Assembly (NCBI RefSeq): GCF_000719555.1
Contig: NZ_JOGX01000029.1
Span: forward strand, 1-64,000
Reading direction: 5' to 3'
Origin: Streptomyces sp. NRRL F-5727
Lineage (GTDB): Bacteria; Actinomycetota; Actinomycetes; Streptomycetales; Streptomycetaceae
DNA: 64,000 nucleotides
Position 1 is the first letter of the stretch; every line of letters begins with the position of its first letter. Shown piece by piece: positions 10,601 to 17,897 of the stretch. The notes beneath the pieces were generated by a model. It did no database searches. It was not told the DNA's origin and saw only the letters and a program-made list of their open reading frames with translations. The position numbers and the translations under genes were made by a program.

Positions 10601-11399
10601 TGGACGGGGCGCCAGCTTCGAAGACGGTTCCGCCCGCGCCTGGGTCCTTGGCGACGAGAGCGCCCGAGGGGGTCTTTGCCACCTTGAGCCCGTCGGTCTT
10701 CATGCCGAGTTCGATGCGGTCCAGCCGCGGGTCTGCGGCAGCCTCGCGAGTTTTGACCACCAGCAGGTGGGCGAAGCCGTCGGATTCGGCACGGACCACC
10801 AGGTCGACGCCTCGGATGGCATCGGGGTAGGTGAGGCTGTCGCCCTGGACGTGGGGGGCGGGCAGCCGGCCGTAGGGCCAGGTGAGGGAGAGCTTGCGGC
10901 CAGCACGTTCCATGGTGACGAACGGTTCGCCAGCTTCGCCGTTGGAGAAGGCCAGGCCGATCGTGGCCGCCTCGGGGGTCCATTGTCCGGCCTCGTTGCG
11001 GATCAGTGTGGTGTCCACGTCGACCCATTTGCCGTCCTTGGCCGCGTAGAGCGGTTGGGCGTACTCGCGTGCGGTGAAGGTGCCGTCGGGGTTGGCGAAG
11101 ACCTGTCGGCGTTCGGCCCTTTGGGACGTGATCTCGACTGCTTCGCCGGTCTCCTTCGCCTTCTTCAGCGCCTCGCTGCCGCTCGGTGCGGACGTGGTGG
11201 GCGGGGGGGTCTCGGCTGCGGAGGTCCAGGGCGCTGCGCCTGCGGGGGCCACGCCGATGAGCGCTCCAGCCAGGACGGTGCTCGACAGGGCTGCTGCCAG
11301 CAGCCCGGCGCCCTTGCGTCTTCCTGTCATTACGCGGCTCCGCGGCACTCGGCCTGTTTCCCCGCCGCTTCGGGGGGACGGGTTCGTTGTGGTCTTCAT
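7683..11399 (-). CDS. Secreted twin-LamG (concanavalin A-like) protein
   Basis: The protein has 1238 residues. An N-terminal signal peptide ends near residue 55 (LIGVAPAGAAPW). A long DNRLRE-like middle part carries secreted-protein features, including paired cysteines, and an Ig/fibronectin-like segment with YRYAFDSDA. Two LamG domains follow at about 776-986 and 1004-1226. Each shows the FTVSAWVRP / FTITARVRL strand, a LRLYVNKDL / IRLYVDGQL strand and a final EVRVFDRIL / EVRVYNGAA strand, the usual LamG order. The ATG overlaps the stop of the FG-GAP gene (ATGA, 11396-11399), which fixes the start and implies coupling. The family is a carbohydrate- or protein-binding surface module; the actual ligand is unknown. 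Its place just upstream of the RHS toxin suggests a delivery, display or adhesion partner, which is inference. Confidence 0.85.
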   Translation of the reverse strand: MKTTTNPSPRSGGETGRVPRSRVMTGRRKGAGLLAAALSSTVLAGALIGVAPAGAAPWTSAAETPPPTTSAPSGSEALKKAKETGEAVEITSQRAERRQVFANPDGTFTAREYAQPLYAAKDGKWVDVDTTLIRNEAGQWTPEAATIGLAFSNGEAGEPFVTMERAGRKLSLTWPYGRLPAPHVQGDSLTYPDAIRGVDLVVRAESDGFAHLLVVKTREAAADPRLDRIELGMKTDGLKVAKTPSGALVAKDPGAGGTVFEAGAPSMWDSASVVEQQAKPQGKAAVAKALATAETAKKTPFEGPLGGGKETELTVDVEQDQLTLTPDQKMLDGDKTVFPVVIDPIPRTTSRSLWTGVMSGFPDEQDWQYSGHAGVGRCPTDYNPVSCNGVGVRRLMFTMPVSFYKGKQILGATFSAEVAHIYSATPTPEPIHLYRVGGKNRMLTSTDDWNSTKDEWSDHLQTVNQAISPTSCSSAATSANLHFEGGASGELTTEIRTAADQDWDQITFGLKAADETRFQEWKRICGNAFLSVNYNTLPRQIPISKMSSNPGGACKWGAARPYLEERPKLRVYATDPDHTSARTDKVKVRFRVHWKPAGSTTETYYEYDTPYAAPTSETPFEHTVKSSVPENTVVSWNVKAWDGDGWGPWSTDGEGTERCEFIYDSTHPPAPKVSSPEYPELSPKHSIWWDGVGNTGTFRFGPGRWTSVGTYSDVVSYRYAFDSDATPTSTIATTASDKSATVQWTPTTAGRHWVEVMAVDRAGNPSAVSRYDFLVNDGRPVVGQWNLAEKAGSTEAHDETTKHPADPGPGVSFQKEGPGGPIDFAANFDGTSGAYLDTAETVLNTARSFTVSAWVRPTALDKNMTVISQDGTGEPGFVLGYDATTKKWFFSSAGSDVDSLGEWKATAASVTPIKDQWVLLTGVYDATTVSTPELRLYVNKDLKATAVRRSVWQSYGDLQIGRTIAKSGYRDFFNGDMAEVRVFDRILPAAQVAELMTVRPVRKGYWQLNTTSPDSITSPEFAGGQPLTLAGGALIEQPNTEMGGGLVGTGHLKLNGAGAYASTATAPITGAGSFTITARVRLAALSTAPQTVLSLPGNNANRIKVLYKPGPDGIADARWTVVVAEKDDAVAPAERSLADGVRLPDTDGLGQHLAVVYDAVANEIRLYVDGQLDASRAVRRDTTLWAATRGLQVGRSLVGAPEYFSGLIDEVRVYNGAADLTGVMQLNQTGEFGEHGEW

Positions 11400-13009
11400 C
11401 GGATCTTGGCCCCCAGCGCCTTGCCGTTGGCGGCCAGGCCGTTGGTGCCAGGCAGGAGGCGATCCGCAGGGGCTCCGCCGGCAGGCGTGTTCCAGGTGTA
11501 CTTCTCGATGCCACGGAAGGCGACGGGACCGTAGGCGATTCCGACGTGGAGGTGGCTGGGGACGGCGGCGAGGCTCTGCCCCATGTAGCGGTCTTCCTGG
11601 TCGGCGATCGGGGTGTCAGGTCCGGGTGCGAGCCAGCTGTCCGATGCGCCGGGTGCGCCGACCATGGGAACGATGCTGACGGCGCCTGCGTCGGTAGCTC
11701 CCGAGCCGGAGTCCTCACCAGGAACACCAATAGCGAGGCGGACGGTCGAGCCGGTCGACACCGTGCTCGGCGAGGTGTTGATCGCGGCCAGCTCGTGGCC
11801 GAAGCGGTCACCGGCCTCGTCGGTGCCCGTCACCTCCGGCGTCATCTGGGAGATCCAGTTCAGTTCGGTGAACGTTCCGGCTGCCGTGATCCGGAAGATC
11901 TGCACGGCTCCGGTATCTCTCACGCCGCCGTTGTCCTCACCCGGGATACCGACGGCGAGGAGAGACTCGTTGGTCGAGCTCGCGCCGCTGGGCCGGTAGG
12001 GGGCCATGGCTAGACCGGTGGCGAAGTTGTCACCGGTCTCCTCGTACTCCGAGACGTTGTCCTGGTCCTGGCCCATGCCGAACAGCGGCTTGGGCTGGCC
12101 GTTGACCAGCGTGTGGCTGAAGACCGCGGCAGCGCCGGCGAAGGTGTAGGACCCCAGGGCCTCGCCGGGCATGCCGACGGCGAAATGGTTGGGGGACGCC
12201 GCGACGGACGCGCCGAACTGGTCGTCCTGCTCCGTGCCGCCCGGCACGTCTCCGCCTGCCGTGGTGTCCTGGTTGAAGGCGGCCACCGCCCGGTTGATGC
12301 CGTGGATGTAGGCGGCTCCACCGGCGTCCTGGTCCGTTCCGATGGCTTCGCCGGGGAACCCGGCGACGAGGAAGGGGACGCCCGCTGCCGTCTCGCCGGC
12401 GGCCAAGGCGTAGCCGACGTAGTCGCCGGCCTCGGCTGCGCCGCCGAGGGGGCGGCCTTCGCCCTGCCAGTACTCGGTGACGCCGTCACCGGCTCCGAGG
12501 CCGGCTGTGGAGCCGTGGATGATCTGGATCATGCCCGCGTCCGAGGCGACGCCGGTGAGGTTCCCGGCCGTGTCTCTGATGTCGATGTCCTCATACGGAA
12601 GGCCGACCGCGACATCGCTGCAGCCGTCCTGGTTCTCGTCGTAGACGGCGAGCTCATATCCGAACTGGTCGCCCTGCTCGGCGGCTCCCGGTATGCCAGG
12701 GGAGTCCTGGTTGATGCGCAGGGAGCCTTTGCCGCCGCCGTAGACGACGGTGATCTCGCCCGCGTCTGCCTGACTGCCGACGGGCGCCTCCGGATCGGCG
12801 ACGACGAGGTCTCGGATGCCGTCTCCGTTGAAGTCGCTCTCCACCCCGGACGGACACGCGACGGCAGCAGCAGCGGGGGAAGCCCCCGCACCAAGGCCGG
12901 CGGCCGCGACAAGCAGGGCAATCGCGGGGGCAGCCCAGCGGCGCTGCCCCCGGCCCAGGTTCCGCGATCGCCCAGAGAGAGGTGGCGCCTCTCCGAATCT
13001 CACTCTCAT
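11396..13009 (-). CDS. Secreted integrin-alpha-like FG-GAP repeat protein
   Basis: The protein has 537 residues and is the first gene of the toxin operon. A positively charged N-terminus and a hydrophobic stretch (PAIALLVAAAGLG) ending PAAAA form the signal peptide. From about residue 55 it consists of FG-GAP blades, each with a pattern such as DQFGYELAV, FAVGMPGEA or DFNGDGIRDLVVAD. The last is a canonical Ca2+-binding loop. About seven blades are visible, consistent with a seven-bladed propeller. The ATG at 13009 is preceded by an AGGAAG ribosome site. The stop overlaps the start of the LamG gene. Ligand and role are unknown; it is probably an extracellular binding protein acting with its operon partners. 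Confidence 0.85.
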   Translation of the reverse strand: MRVRFGEAPPLSGRSRNLGRGQRRWAAPAIALLVAAAGLGAGASPAAAAVACPSGVESDFNGDGIRDLVVADPEAPVGSQADAGEITVVYGGGKGSLRINQDSPGIPGAAEQGDQFGYELAVYDENQDGCSDVAVGLPYEDIDIRDTAGNLTGVASDAGMIQIIHGSTAGLGAGDGVTEYWQGEGRPLGGAAEAGDYVGYALAAGETAAGVPFLVAGFPGEAIGTDQDAGGAAYIHGINRAVAAFNQDTTAGGDVPGGTEQDDQFGASVAASPNHFAVGMPGEALGSYTFAGAAAVFSHTLVNGQPKPLFGMGQDQDNVSEYEETGDNFATGLAMAPYRPSGASSTNESLLAVGIPGEDNGGVRDTGAVQIFRITAAGTFTELNWISQMTPEVTGTDEAGDRFGHELAAINTSPSTVSTGSTVRLAIGVPGEDSGSGATDAGAVSIVPMVGAPGASDSWLAPGPDTPIADQEDRYMGQSLAAVPSHLHVGIAYGPVAFRGIEKYTWNTPAGGAPADRLLPGTNGLAANGKALGAKIR

Positions 13010-13894
13010 ACTCTTCCTAGCTGTGTGTCATTGCGGATACGGGCGCGGGGGCGCCCGGAAGGATGCCTGGCGGACAGAGGCCATCCGTAGAAGGGCAGTT
13101 CTCGGCAAGGCGGCTGGATGCAGCACGAAATGCCCGCACAAGGCGGACATAGAGAGGGAAAGGCGCGGGGTGGACAAGGCAGCCTTGTGGACGCACGGAA
13201 CGCAACGGCCGCTGTCGGCGTCTCTTACAGTGAGACGGTCTTCAGGAAAGCCAGATGCGACGGGACGCCTGCAGGGAACCCTGGTCGAACCAACCGTCCC
13301 GGAAGCAGGAAAAGAGCCGATACCCTGCATGCCCGAGAGGGACGCCCCAGTCCTCTACTCGCCAATCCTCAGTCGTCGCCGCGCTACTCCCCCGGCAGGA
13401 AAGCTGCAACAAACCCGACTCTTTATCACGAAGCCCCCCAGCCCCGGCATCCGTCTAGCCCCCAACATTCATCAAACATTCATGAACGCTCACATCAAAC
13501 ACGCTTGCTGATCACATGACAAGCGAAGGGGAGCGAGGTATTCCACTTATTGGACGAGAGGGATAAACCGCCCATAATGCACCTAAAATTCCGAATCGTG
13601 ATGTTCTTCTCAATTAGATCAATACATCGATAGAAGGCATTCCCGTCCGTGCTGTGCAACCGGCAGCCCCACCAGAAAGCACCACTCATAAGGCGTCAGA
13701 CCCGGCCCAACCCACCCTGCCTGCTGCAAGGCCGCCACCTATCAGTGCGCGGATGCGACCGCTTCGGTCGGCGCCCGCACATGAGCAACCCCAAGCCTCC
13801 GCAAGCAGAAGAGGGGCTTGCCGTGAAGAGCGGCGCGGTCTGCCGCGTGAAGAAGGCTGGACACGGAAGGCCTGACTGTCCGGCCCGCGTGTTA
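13010..13894. other. Intergenic region between divergent transcription units, with an AT-rich stretch
   Basis: These 885 bp separate the start of the minus-strand toxin operon from the plus-strand phosphodiesterase gene. No reading frame here has convincing codon usage. The stretch from about 13540 to 13650 is markedly AT-richer than its surroundings (for example AAAATTCCGAATCG and ATTAGATCAATACATCG), which fits a promoter region or a foreign scar. I see no clear -35/-10 pair that I would commit to. Confidence 0.5.
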
Positions 13895-14773
13895 ATGTCC
13901 GCCACCGTGACTCCTGTGAGACTTCGGCGGCGGCGCATCGCAGCCACATCGGCCGCCTTCCTGACCGCTGCATTGACCGCATCCTGCTTGGTGACCGACC
14001 GGGACTCGGCACCCGCTGCCGCTTCCACCCCGGCGGTGCCGGATGTGATCGCCCACCGAGGTGCCTCATCGGTCGCTCCGGAGAACACCCTGATATCCGG
14101 TGAAGTGGCCCGCCGAGCCGGAGTCGACTGGATCGAGAACGATGTCCGGCCCAGCCGGGACGGTGTCCCCTACGTGCTCCACGACGCCACAGTGGACCGG
14201 ACCACCGACGGCACCGGCCACGTGGGGAAGCTGACCTCGGCACAGATCGACGCCCTGGACGCCGGCTCGTGGTTCGCTCCGGCCTATGCCGGGATTAGGA
14301 TCCCCACCCTCGCCGCTCAGCTCGCCGACCTGCGAGAACGAGGCGGACGGCTCTTGCTGGACATCACCGGAACCCGCGGGAAGGCCGACATCGAGCGCAT
14401 CATGCAGACCGTCCAAGAGCAGCAGATGATGGATCGGGTCCTCGTGCAGAGTTTCTTCCCGGAATCGCTCAAGCAGGTCGCTGCCCTGGCACCTCAAGTG
14501 CCCAGGGGCCTGCTGCGGGACAAGCTTGACGCGGACCCCGTGGCAGTGGCCAGGGAGCTTGGAGTAACTGCCTACAACATTTCTGACAAATCTCTGGCGA
14601 CGCGGCCTGAGGTAGTTGCCGAACTGCACGACGCAGGGATATCGGTGAATGTCTGGACCGTGAACGACCCGGCCCGCTGGCAGGCACTCACCGACCTGGG
14701 CGTGGACGGAATCATCACAGACCGGTCGACGGACCTGGTGGGCTGGAACGCCGCCCGTACCGAAACCCGCTAG
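13895..14773 (+). CDS. Glycerophosphodiester phosphodiesterase, probable lipoprotein
   Basis: The protein has 292 residues. The start ATG 13895 is chosen because it gives a proper signal sequence (RLRRRRIAATSAAFLTAAL) ending in a lipobox-like LTASC, so the enzyme is probably anchored outside the membrane. The GDPD signature is clear: AHRGASSVAPENT near residue 55, then the IENDVRPSRDG acidic motif and VLHDATVDRTTDG. The C-terminus has NVWTVNDPARWQAL and GVDGIITDRST, typical of the family's last strands. The reaction is hydrolysis of glycerophosphodiesters to glycerol-3-phosphate and an alcohol. It stands alone, with the toxin operon divergent on its left. Confidence 0.88.
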   Translation: MSATVTPVRLRRRRIAATSAAFLTAALTASCLVTDRDSAPAAASTPAVPDVIAHRGASSVAPENTLISGEVARRAGVDWIENDVRPSRDGVPYVLHDATVDRTTDGTGHVGKLTSAQIDALDAGSWFAPAYAGIRIPTLAAQLADLRERGGRLLLDITGTRGKADIERIMQTVQEQQMMDRVLVQSFFPESLKQVAALAPQVPRGLLRDKLDADPVAVARELGVTAYNISDKSLATRPEVVAELHDAGISVNVWTVNDPARWQALTDLGVDGIITDRSTDLVGWNAARTETR

Positions 14774-14892
14774 ACCTGCACGACTCTTTACCTCTCCTTC
14801 TGCAAGGCGACGAAAACGAATCCGTCGTTCGCCCCCCCGGGGGTACCCCTATGTCGGTGGTCGGGTGGCAGTAGTCCTGTCATGAGTGATGC

Positions 14893-15051
14893 GTGTCTGC
14901 TCGGGAAGCGGCGGGCGAGGGCATGCTGCCGTGCGACTTCTGTGGTCACCCGGTCGCGATGGACTCCGTCGACGAACATGACTGTCCTGCGTGCGGCAAG
15001 GTGATGAGGATCAGCCCGCTGCGGCGGGTCCACTCATCCTCCAGAGGCTGA
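14893..15051 (+). CDS. Very small zinc-ribbon protein (42-52 aa)
   Basis: A short frame starting at GTG 14893 (52 residues) or ATG 14923 (42 residues) encodes two CxxC pairs, PCDFCGHP and DCPACGKV, separated by 15 residues. This is the spacing of a compact zinc ribbon. The tail RISPLRRVHSS is basic. Regularly spaced cysteine pairs in so short a frame are unlikely by chance. The downstream secreted gene begins 144 bp later. Function is unknown; nucleic-acid or protein binding is a guess. Confidence 0.6.
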   Translation: MSAREAAGEGMLPCDFCGHPVAMDSVDEHDCPACGKVMRISPLRRVHSSSRG

Positions 15052-15194
15052 ACCCGCCGCCGGGCACGTGTGAGGCGGCGTTACCCCTCGGGCCGGCGCC
15101 TGACGGCGTACAACCCTTCGACGGAGCGGACCGTCTCACTCCCGGGCAACGTCACCGACCGCGTCCGACACATCCGTTCGTCCTGGGGGATCAC

Positions 15195-16883
15195 TTGACC
15201 CGTTCCATCCGCACCCGAGGGCGCCGTCGCGTTCTCGGGGCCGCCCTGTCCGTCCTCGCCTCCTCCGCCGCGCTCACCGCGGTCACGGCGGCACCGGCTC
15301 AGGCCGCCGGGGTTGTACCGAAACCCCGCGTGGTCTTCACCGAGTACAGGGACATCGACGGCATCCGTCACAGCACCGTCGTCACGGTCAACGCCGACGG
15401 CACCGACCGCCGTACCCTCCTGCCCACCGGCCCCGGCCTGACCAAGGCCGAGATCAGCAGCGTGACCTACTCCCCCGACGGCCTGCGCATGGCCTTCATC
15501 AACAACGACGGCTTCGCCGACATCTGGGTCGCCGACGCCAACGGCCTCAACGCACGCCCCGTCCGCATGGACATCGACGAGCCCGACGGCTGGCTCACCG
15601 GCCTCGACTGGACACCCGACGGCAAGCAGCTCTACCTGAGCTTCCGGGCCAAGCCGGGCCACGACCGCCTGCACATCATGCGGGTCAACCTCGACGGCAG
15701 CGGCCTCGGTTACGTCTTCGCCTCCCCCGAACAGACCTGGGACACCCAGGTCGACGTGGCCTGGGACGGTCGCATAACCTTCCTGCGCGGCAGCTCGATC
15801 CACATCTGGGACCCGCGTGTGGGCGGCGCCCCGAAACCCGTCACCTACGGCCTGCACCCCACGTTCTCACCGAACGGTGAGCGGATCACCTTCTCTGCTT
15901 ATGTCGACAGCGCGTACGACGTCCGCGCCCGCGTCCTGAGCAGTGGCAGCGAGTACTCCCTGTCCAAGGCAAGGAACGTCATGTTCCCTGAGTGGTCCCC
16001 GGACGGCTCCCAGGTCGCGTACATCTCCGGCGGCACGGACCAGCAGGCAACCGTCAGCAGCGCGACCGCTCCCGGCAGCACCCCCAAGATTCTCTCGGCC
16101 CCCGACACCAGCGCCTCCGATCTCTCGTGGGTCATCCCCCGCGGATGGAACCCCCACGGCACCTTCCGCCGCGACTACAGCGGCGACGGCCGCGCGGACG
16201 TCCTTGCCCTGGACCACGCCGGCGTACTGTGGCGCTACGACGGCAACGGAACGGGCGGCCTGAAGCCCCGCGTGAAGATCGGCTGGGGCTGGAAGGGCTA
16301 CCGCCTCACCGCCGCCGGCGACCTCAACGCCGACGGCCGCCCCGACGCGCTCGCCCAGGACACCACCGGCAACCTCTGGCGCCTCGACGGAACAGCAGAC
16401 GGCCGCTTCGCGACGAAGGTGAAGATCGGCACCGGCTGGAAAGACCTCAAACTCACCGCAGTAGGAGATCTGACCGGCGACGGCTTCCCGGACGTCCTGG
16501 CCACCGACCCCACGGGCACTCTCTGGCAATACGCGGGCGACAGCCGCGGCGGCCTCCAGACCCGCCAGAAGACCGGACACGGCTACACCGGCTACCGCCT
16601 CACAGGCATCGGCGCAGTCACCGCGGGCGGCTACCAGAACTACCTCGGCCAGACCCCCACCGGGGACCTCTACCGCTACGAACGGGGCAGCCGATCCAAG
16701 ATCGGCCAGGGCTGGAAGACCCTCCACCTGACTGGTGCGGGCGACCTCACGGGCGACGGCATACCCGACGTCCTCGCCACCGACCCCGCCGGCACTCTGT
16801 GGCGCTACGACGGCGACGGAAAAGGCACCCTGAAAACCCGCGTGAAAATCGGCTGGGGCTGGAACGGCATCACCACATTCTGA
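15195..16883 (+). CDS. Secreted TolB-like / FG-GAP double-propeller protein
   Basis: The protein has 562 residues. The best start is TTG 15195, with GGGGGA four bases upstream, which places a twin-basic N-terminus (RSIRTRGRRRVLG) and a signal peptide ending PAQAA at the front. Residues about 40-310 carry TolB/WD40-like blades (TYSPDGLRMAFI, TFSPNGERITFS, EWSPDGSQVAYI). Residues about 325-560 carry VCBS/FG-GAP blades (YSGDGRADVLALD, GDLTGDGIPDVLATD) alternating with VLWRYDGNG-type strands. An extracellular binding or scaffolding role is likely. No catalytic residues are visible. It belongs to the same style of protein as the genes at 26304 and 28688. Confidence 0.82.
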   Translation: MTRSIRTRGRRRVLGAALSVLASSAALTAVTAAPAQAAGVVPKPRVVFTEYRDIDGIRHSTVVTVNADGTDRRTLLPTGPGLTKAEISSVTYSPDGLRMAFINNDGFADIWVADANGLNARPVRMDIDEPDGWLTGLDWTPDGKQLYLSFRAKPGHDRLHIMRVNLDGSGLGYVFASPEQTWDTQVDVAWDGRITFLRGSSIHIWDPRVGGAPKPVTYGLHPTFSPNGERITFSAYVDSAYDVRARVLSSGSEYSLSKARNVMFPEWSPDGSQVAYISGGTDQQATVSSATAPGSTPKILSAPDTSASDLSWVIPRGWNPHGTFRRDYSGDGRADVLALDHAGVLWRYDGNGTGGLKPRVKIGWGWKGYRLTAAGDLNADGRPDALAQDTTGNLWRLDGTADGRFATKVKIGTGWKDLKLTAVGDLTGDGFPDVLATDPTGTLWQYAGDSRGGLQTRQKTGHGYTGYRLTGIGAVTAGGYQNYLGQTPTGDLYRYERGSRSKIGQGWKTLHLTGAGDLTGDGIPDVLATDPAGTLWRYDGDGKGTLKTRVKIGWGWNGITTF

Positions 16884-16947
16884 TCCACTCACAACACCGG
16901 CTTGCCCACCCCTCCACATCCTTCGGAAAGGAAACATTCGGCTCCGT

Positions 16948-17126
16948 GGCTTTGTTCACGTCGTAAGGTTCTGGCTCAACTCCCGTGAAACCCCCGCCGG
17001 CCGAGCTCACATCGCCCCTGGGAGAGCTGATGATCTGGCGGTTCACCACCGCTGACAGCCTCAGGCACGGAGGACTGGTACGACTTCACGGAAGTTGCGC
17101 CAGAGCCGAAACTCGTGAACAAAGCC
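16948..17126. mobile_element. 179-bp MITE-like element with ISL3-type inverted ends
   Basis: The two ends are imperfect inverted repeats of about 42 bp. Both begin GGCTTTGTTCACG, differ over the next six bases, and continue GG(T/C)TCTGGC(T/G)CAACT(C/T)CCGTGAA. The inside has no open frame. The ends match the terminal sequences of the larger elements at 35567, 38101 and 45513, so this is probably a non-autonomous derivative moved by an ISL3-family transposase. I see no obvious target duplication. Confidence 0.6.
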
Positions 17127-17332
17127 AGGGTGGCCTGTGCGGGGGGGCAGGCACTGCTGGACGGCCACGGCCGGGCGCTCCTGCTGGGTCTGCTCGCGGT
17201 ACGCGGCGGCGGCCACAAGACGCTCCTCTCGGTGCTACCCCCACTCGCACGCCCGCCGCGTGCCGGTCTCGTCATCGCCCAGCCCTCCACCGCCCGGCCG
17301 GTGCTCTCCAGCCTGCTCGTCCTCGGGGGCGG

Positions 17333-17893
17333 TCACAGGTCGAACTCGATGTGCTCGACGCCGAGCATGCGTACTTCCTCCAGGCTCGCCGCCCGGGTAC
17401 CGCGCTGCTGGAAGTACACGTCCTTGAGCGCGTCGGCGACCGCCTGCCGCATCTGCCGCTCGCCGCCGCGCTCCTGGGCATCGAACAGGCGGCCTGCGTG
17501 GTGCGGAGGCAGGGCGAGGGTGAGGTGGCGTTCGCGGGCCTCGTCGGTCGTGCCGGCCGCGGCCGCGTAGCCGAGCTGGGCGCGGACGTCGATCATCACG
17601 CCCTGGCTCGTCGCGGCCGCCCGCTTCACCCGCTCGCGCACCTTCGGCTGCCACCGTTTGCGGACCTCGGCGGCCATGCGCCCGGCGAGGTCGGGGCGGG
17701 GCTTTTTGATCTGGTCTTTCACGTACCGCTCGACGGTGCGCTGGGAGATGCCGAGGAGCTGGGCGACGGCCTTGGTGCCTTTGAGCTGCTTGACGAGGAA
17801 GCGCATCTGGGTGCCGGCGGACTGTGGGGGCTTGCGGGTGAACGCCTTCTGGAGCATCTGGTCCAGGGCCTCGCCGACCGACCTGTTCACCAT
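17333..17893 (-). CDS. tpg: Tpg telomere terminal protein
   Basis: The protein has 186 residues, close to the roughly 185 of known Streptomyces terminal proteins. The N-terminus (MVNRSVGEALDQMLQKAFTR) and a helix-turn-helix (GTKAVAQLLGISQRTVERYV) match the Tpg family, followed by the MIDVRAQLGYAAAAGTTDEA region. Tpg caps the 5' ends of linear Streptomyces replicons and primes end-patching DNA synthesis. It lies 4 bp downstream of the tap reading frame, the normal order tap-tpg, and is intact, whereas tap is frameshifted. The identification is from remembered family sequence; I am fairly sure. Confidence 0.88.
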   Translation of the reverse strand: MVNRSVGEALDQMLQKAFTRKPPQSAGTQMRFLVKQLKGTKAVAQLLGISQRTVERYVKDQIKKPRPDLAGRMAAEVRKRWQPKVRERVKRAAATSQGVMIDVRAQLGYAAAAGTTDEARERHLTLALPPHHAGRLFDAQERGGERQMRQAVADALKDVYFQQRGTRAASLEEVRMLGVEHIEFDL

Positions 17894-17897
17894 GGGG

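Noticed and set aside
10023..11534. A 503-codon plus-strand frame opposite the LamG gene
   Set aside because: Its composition is that of an antisense shadow, and the minus strand has a coherent signal peptide and LamG domains.
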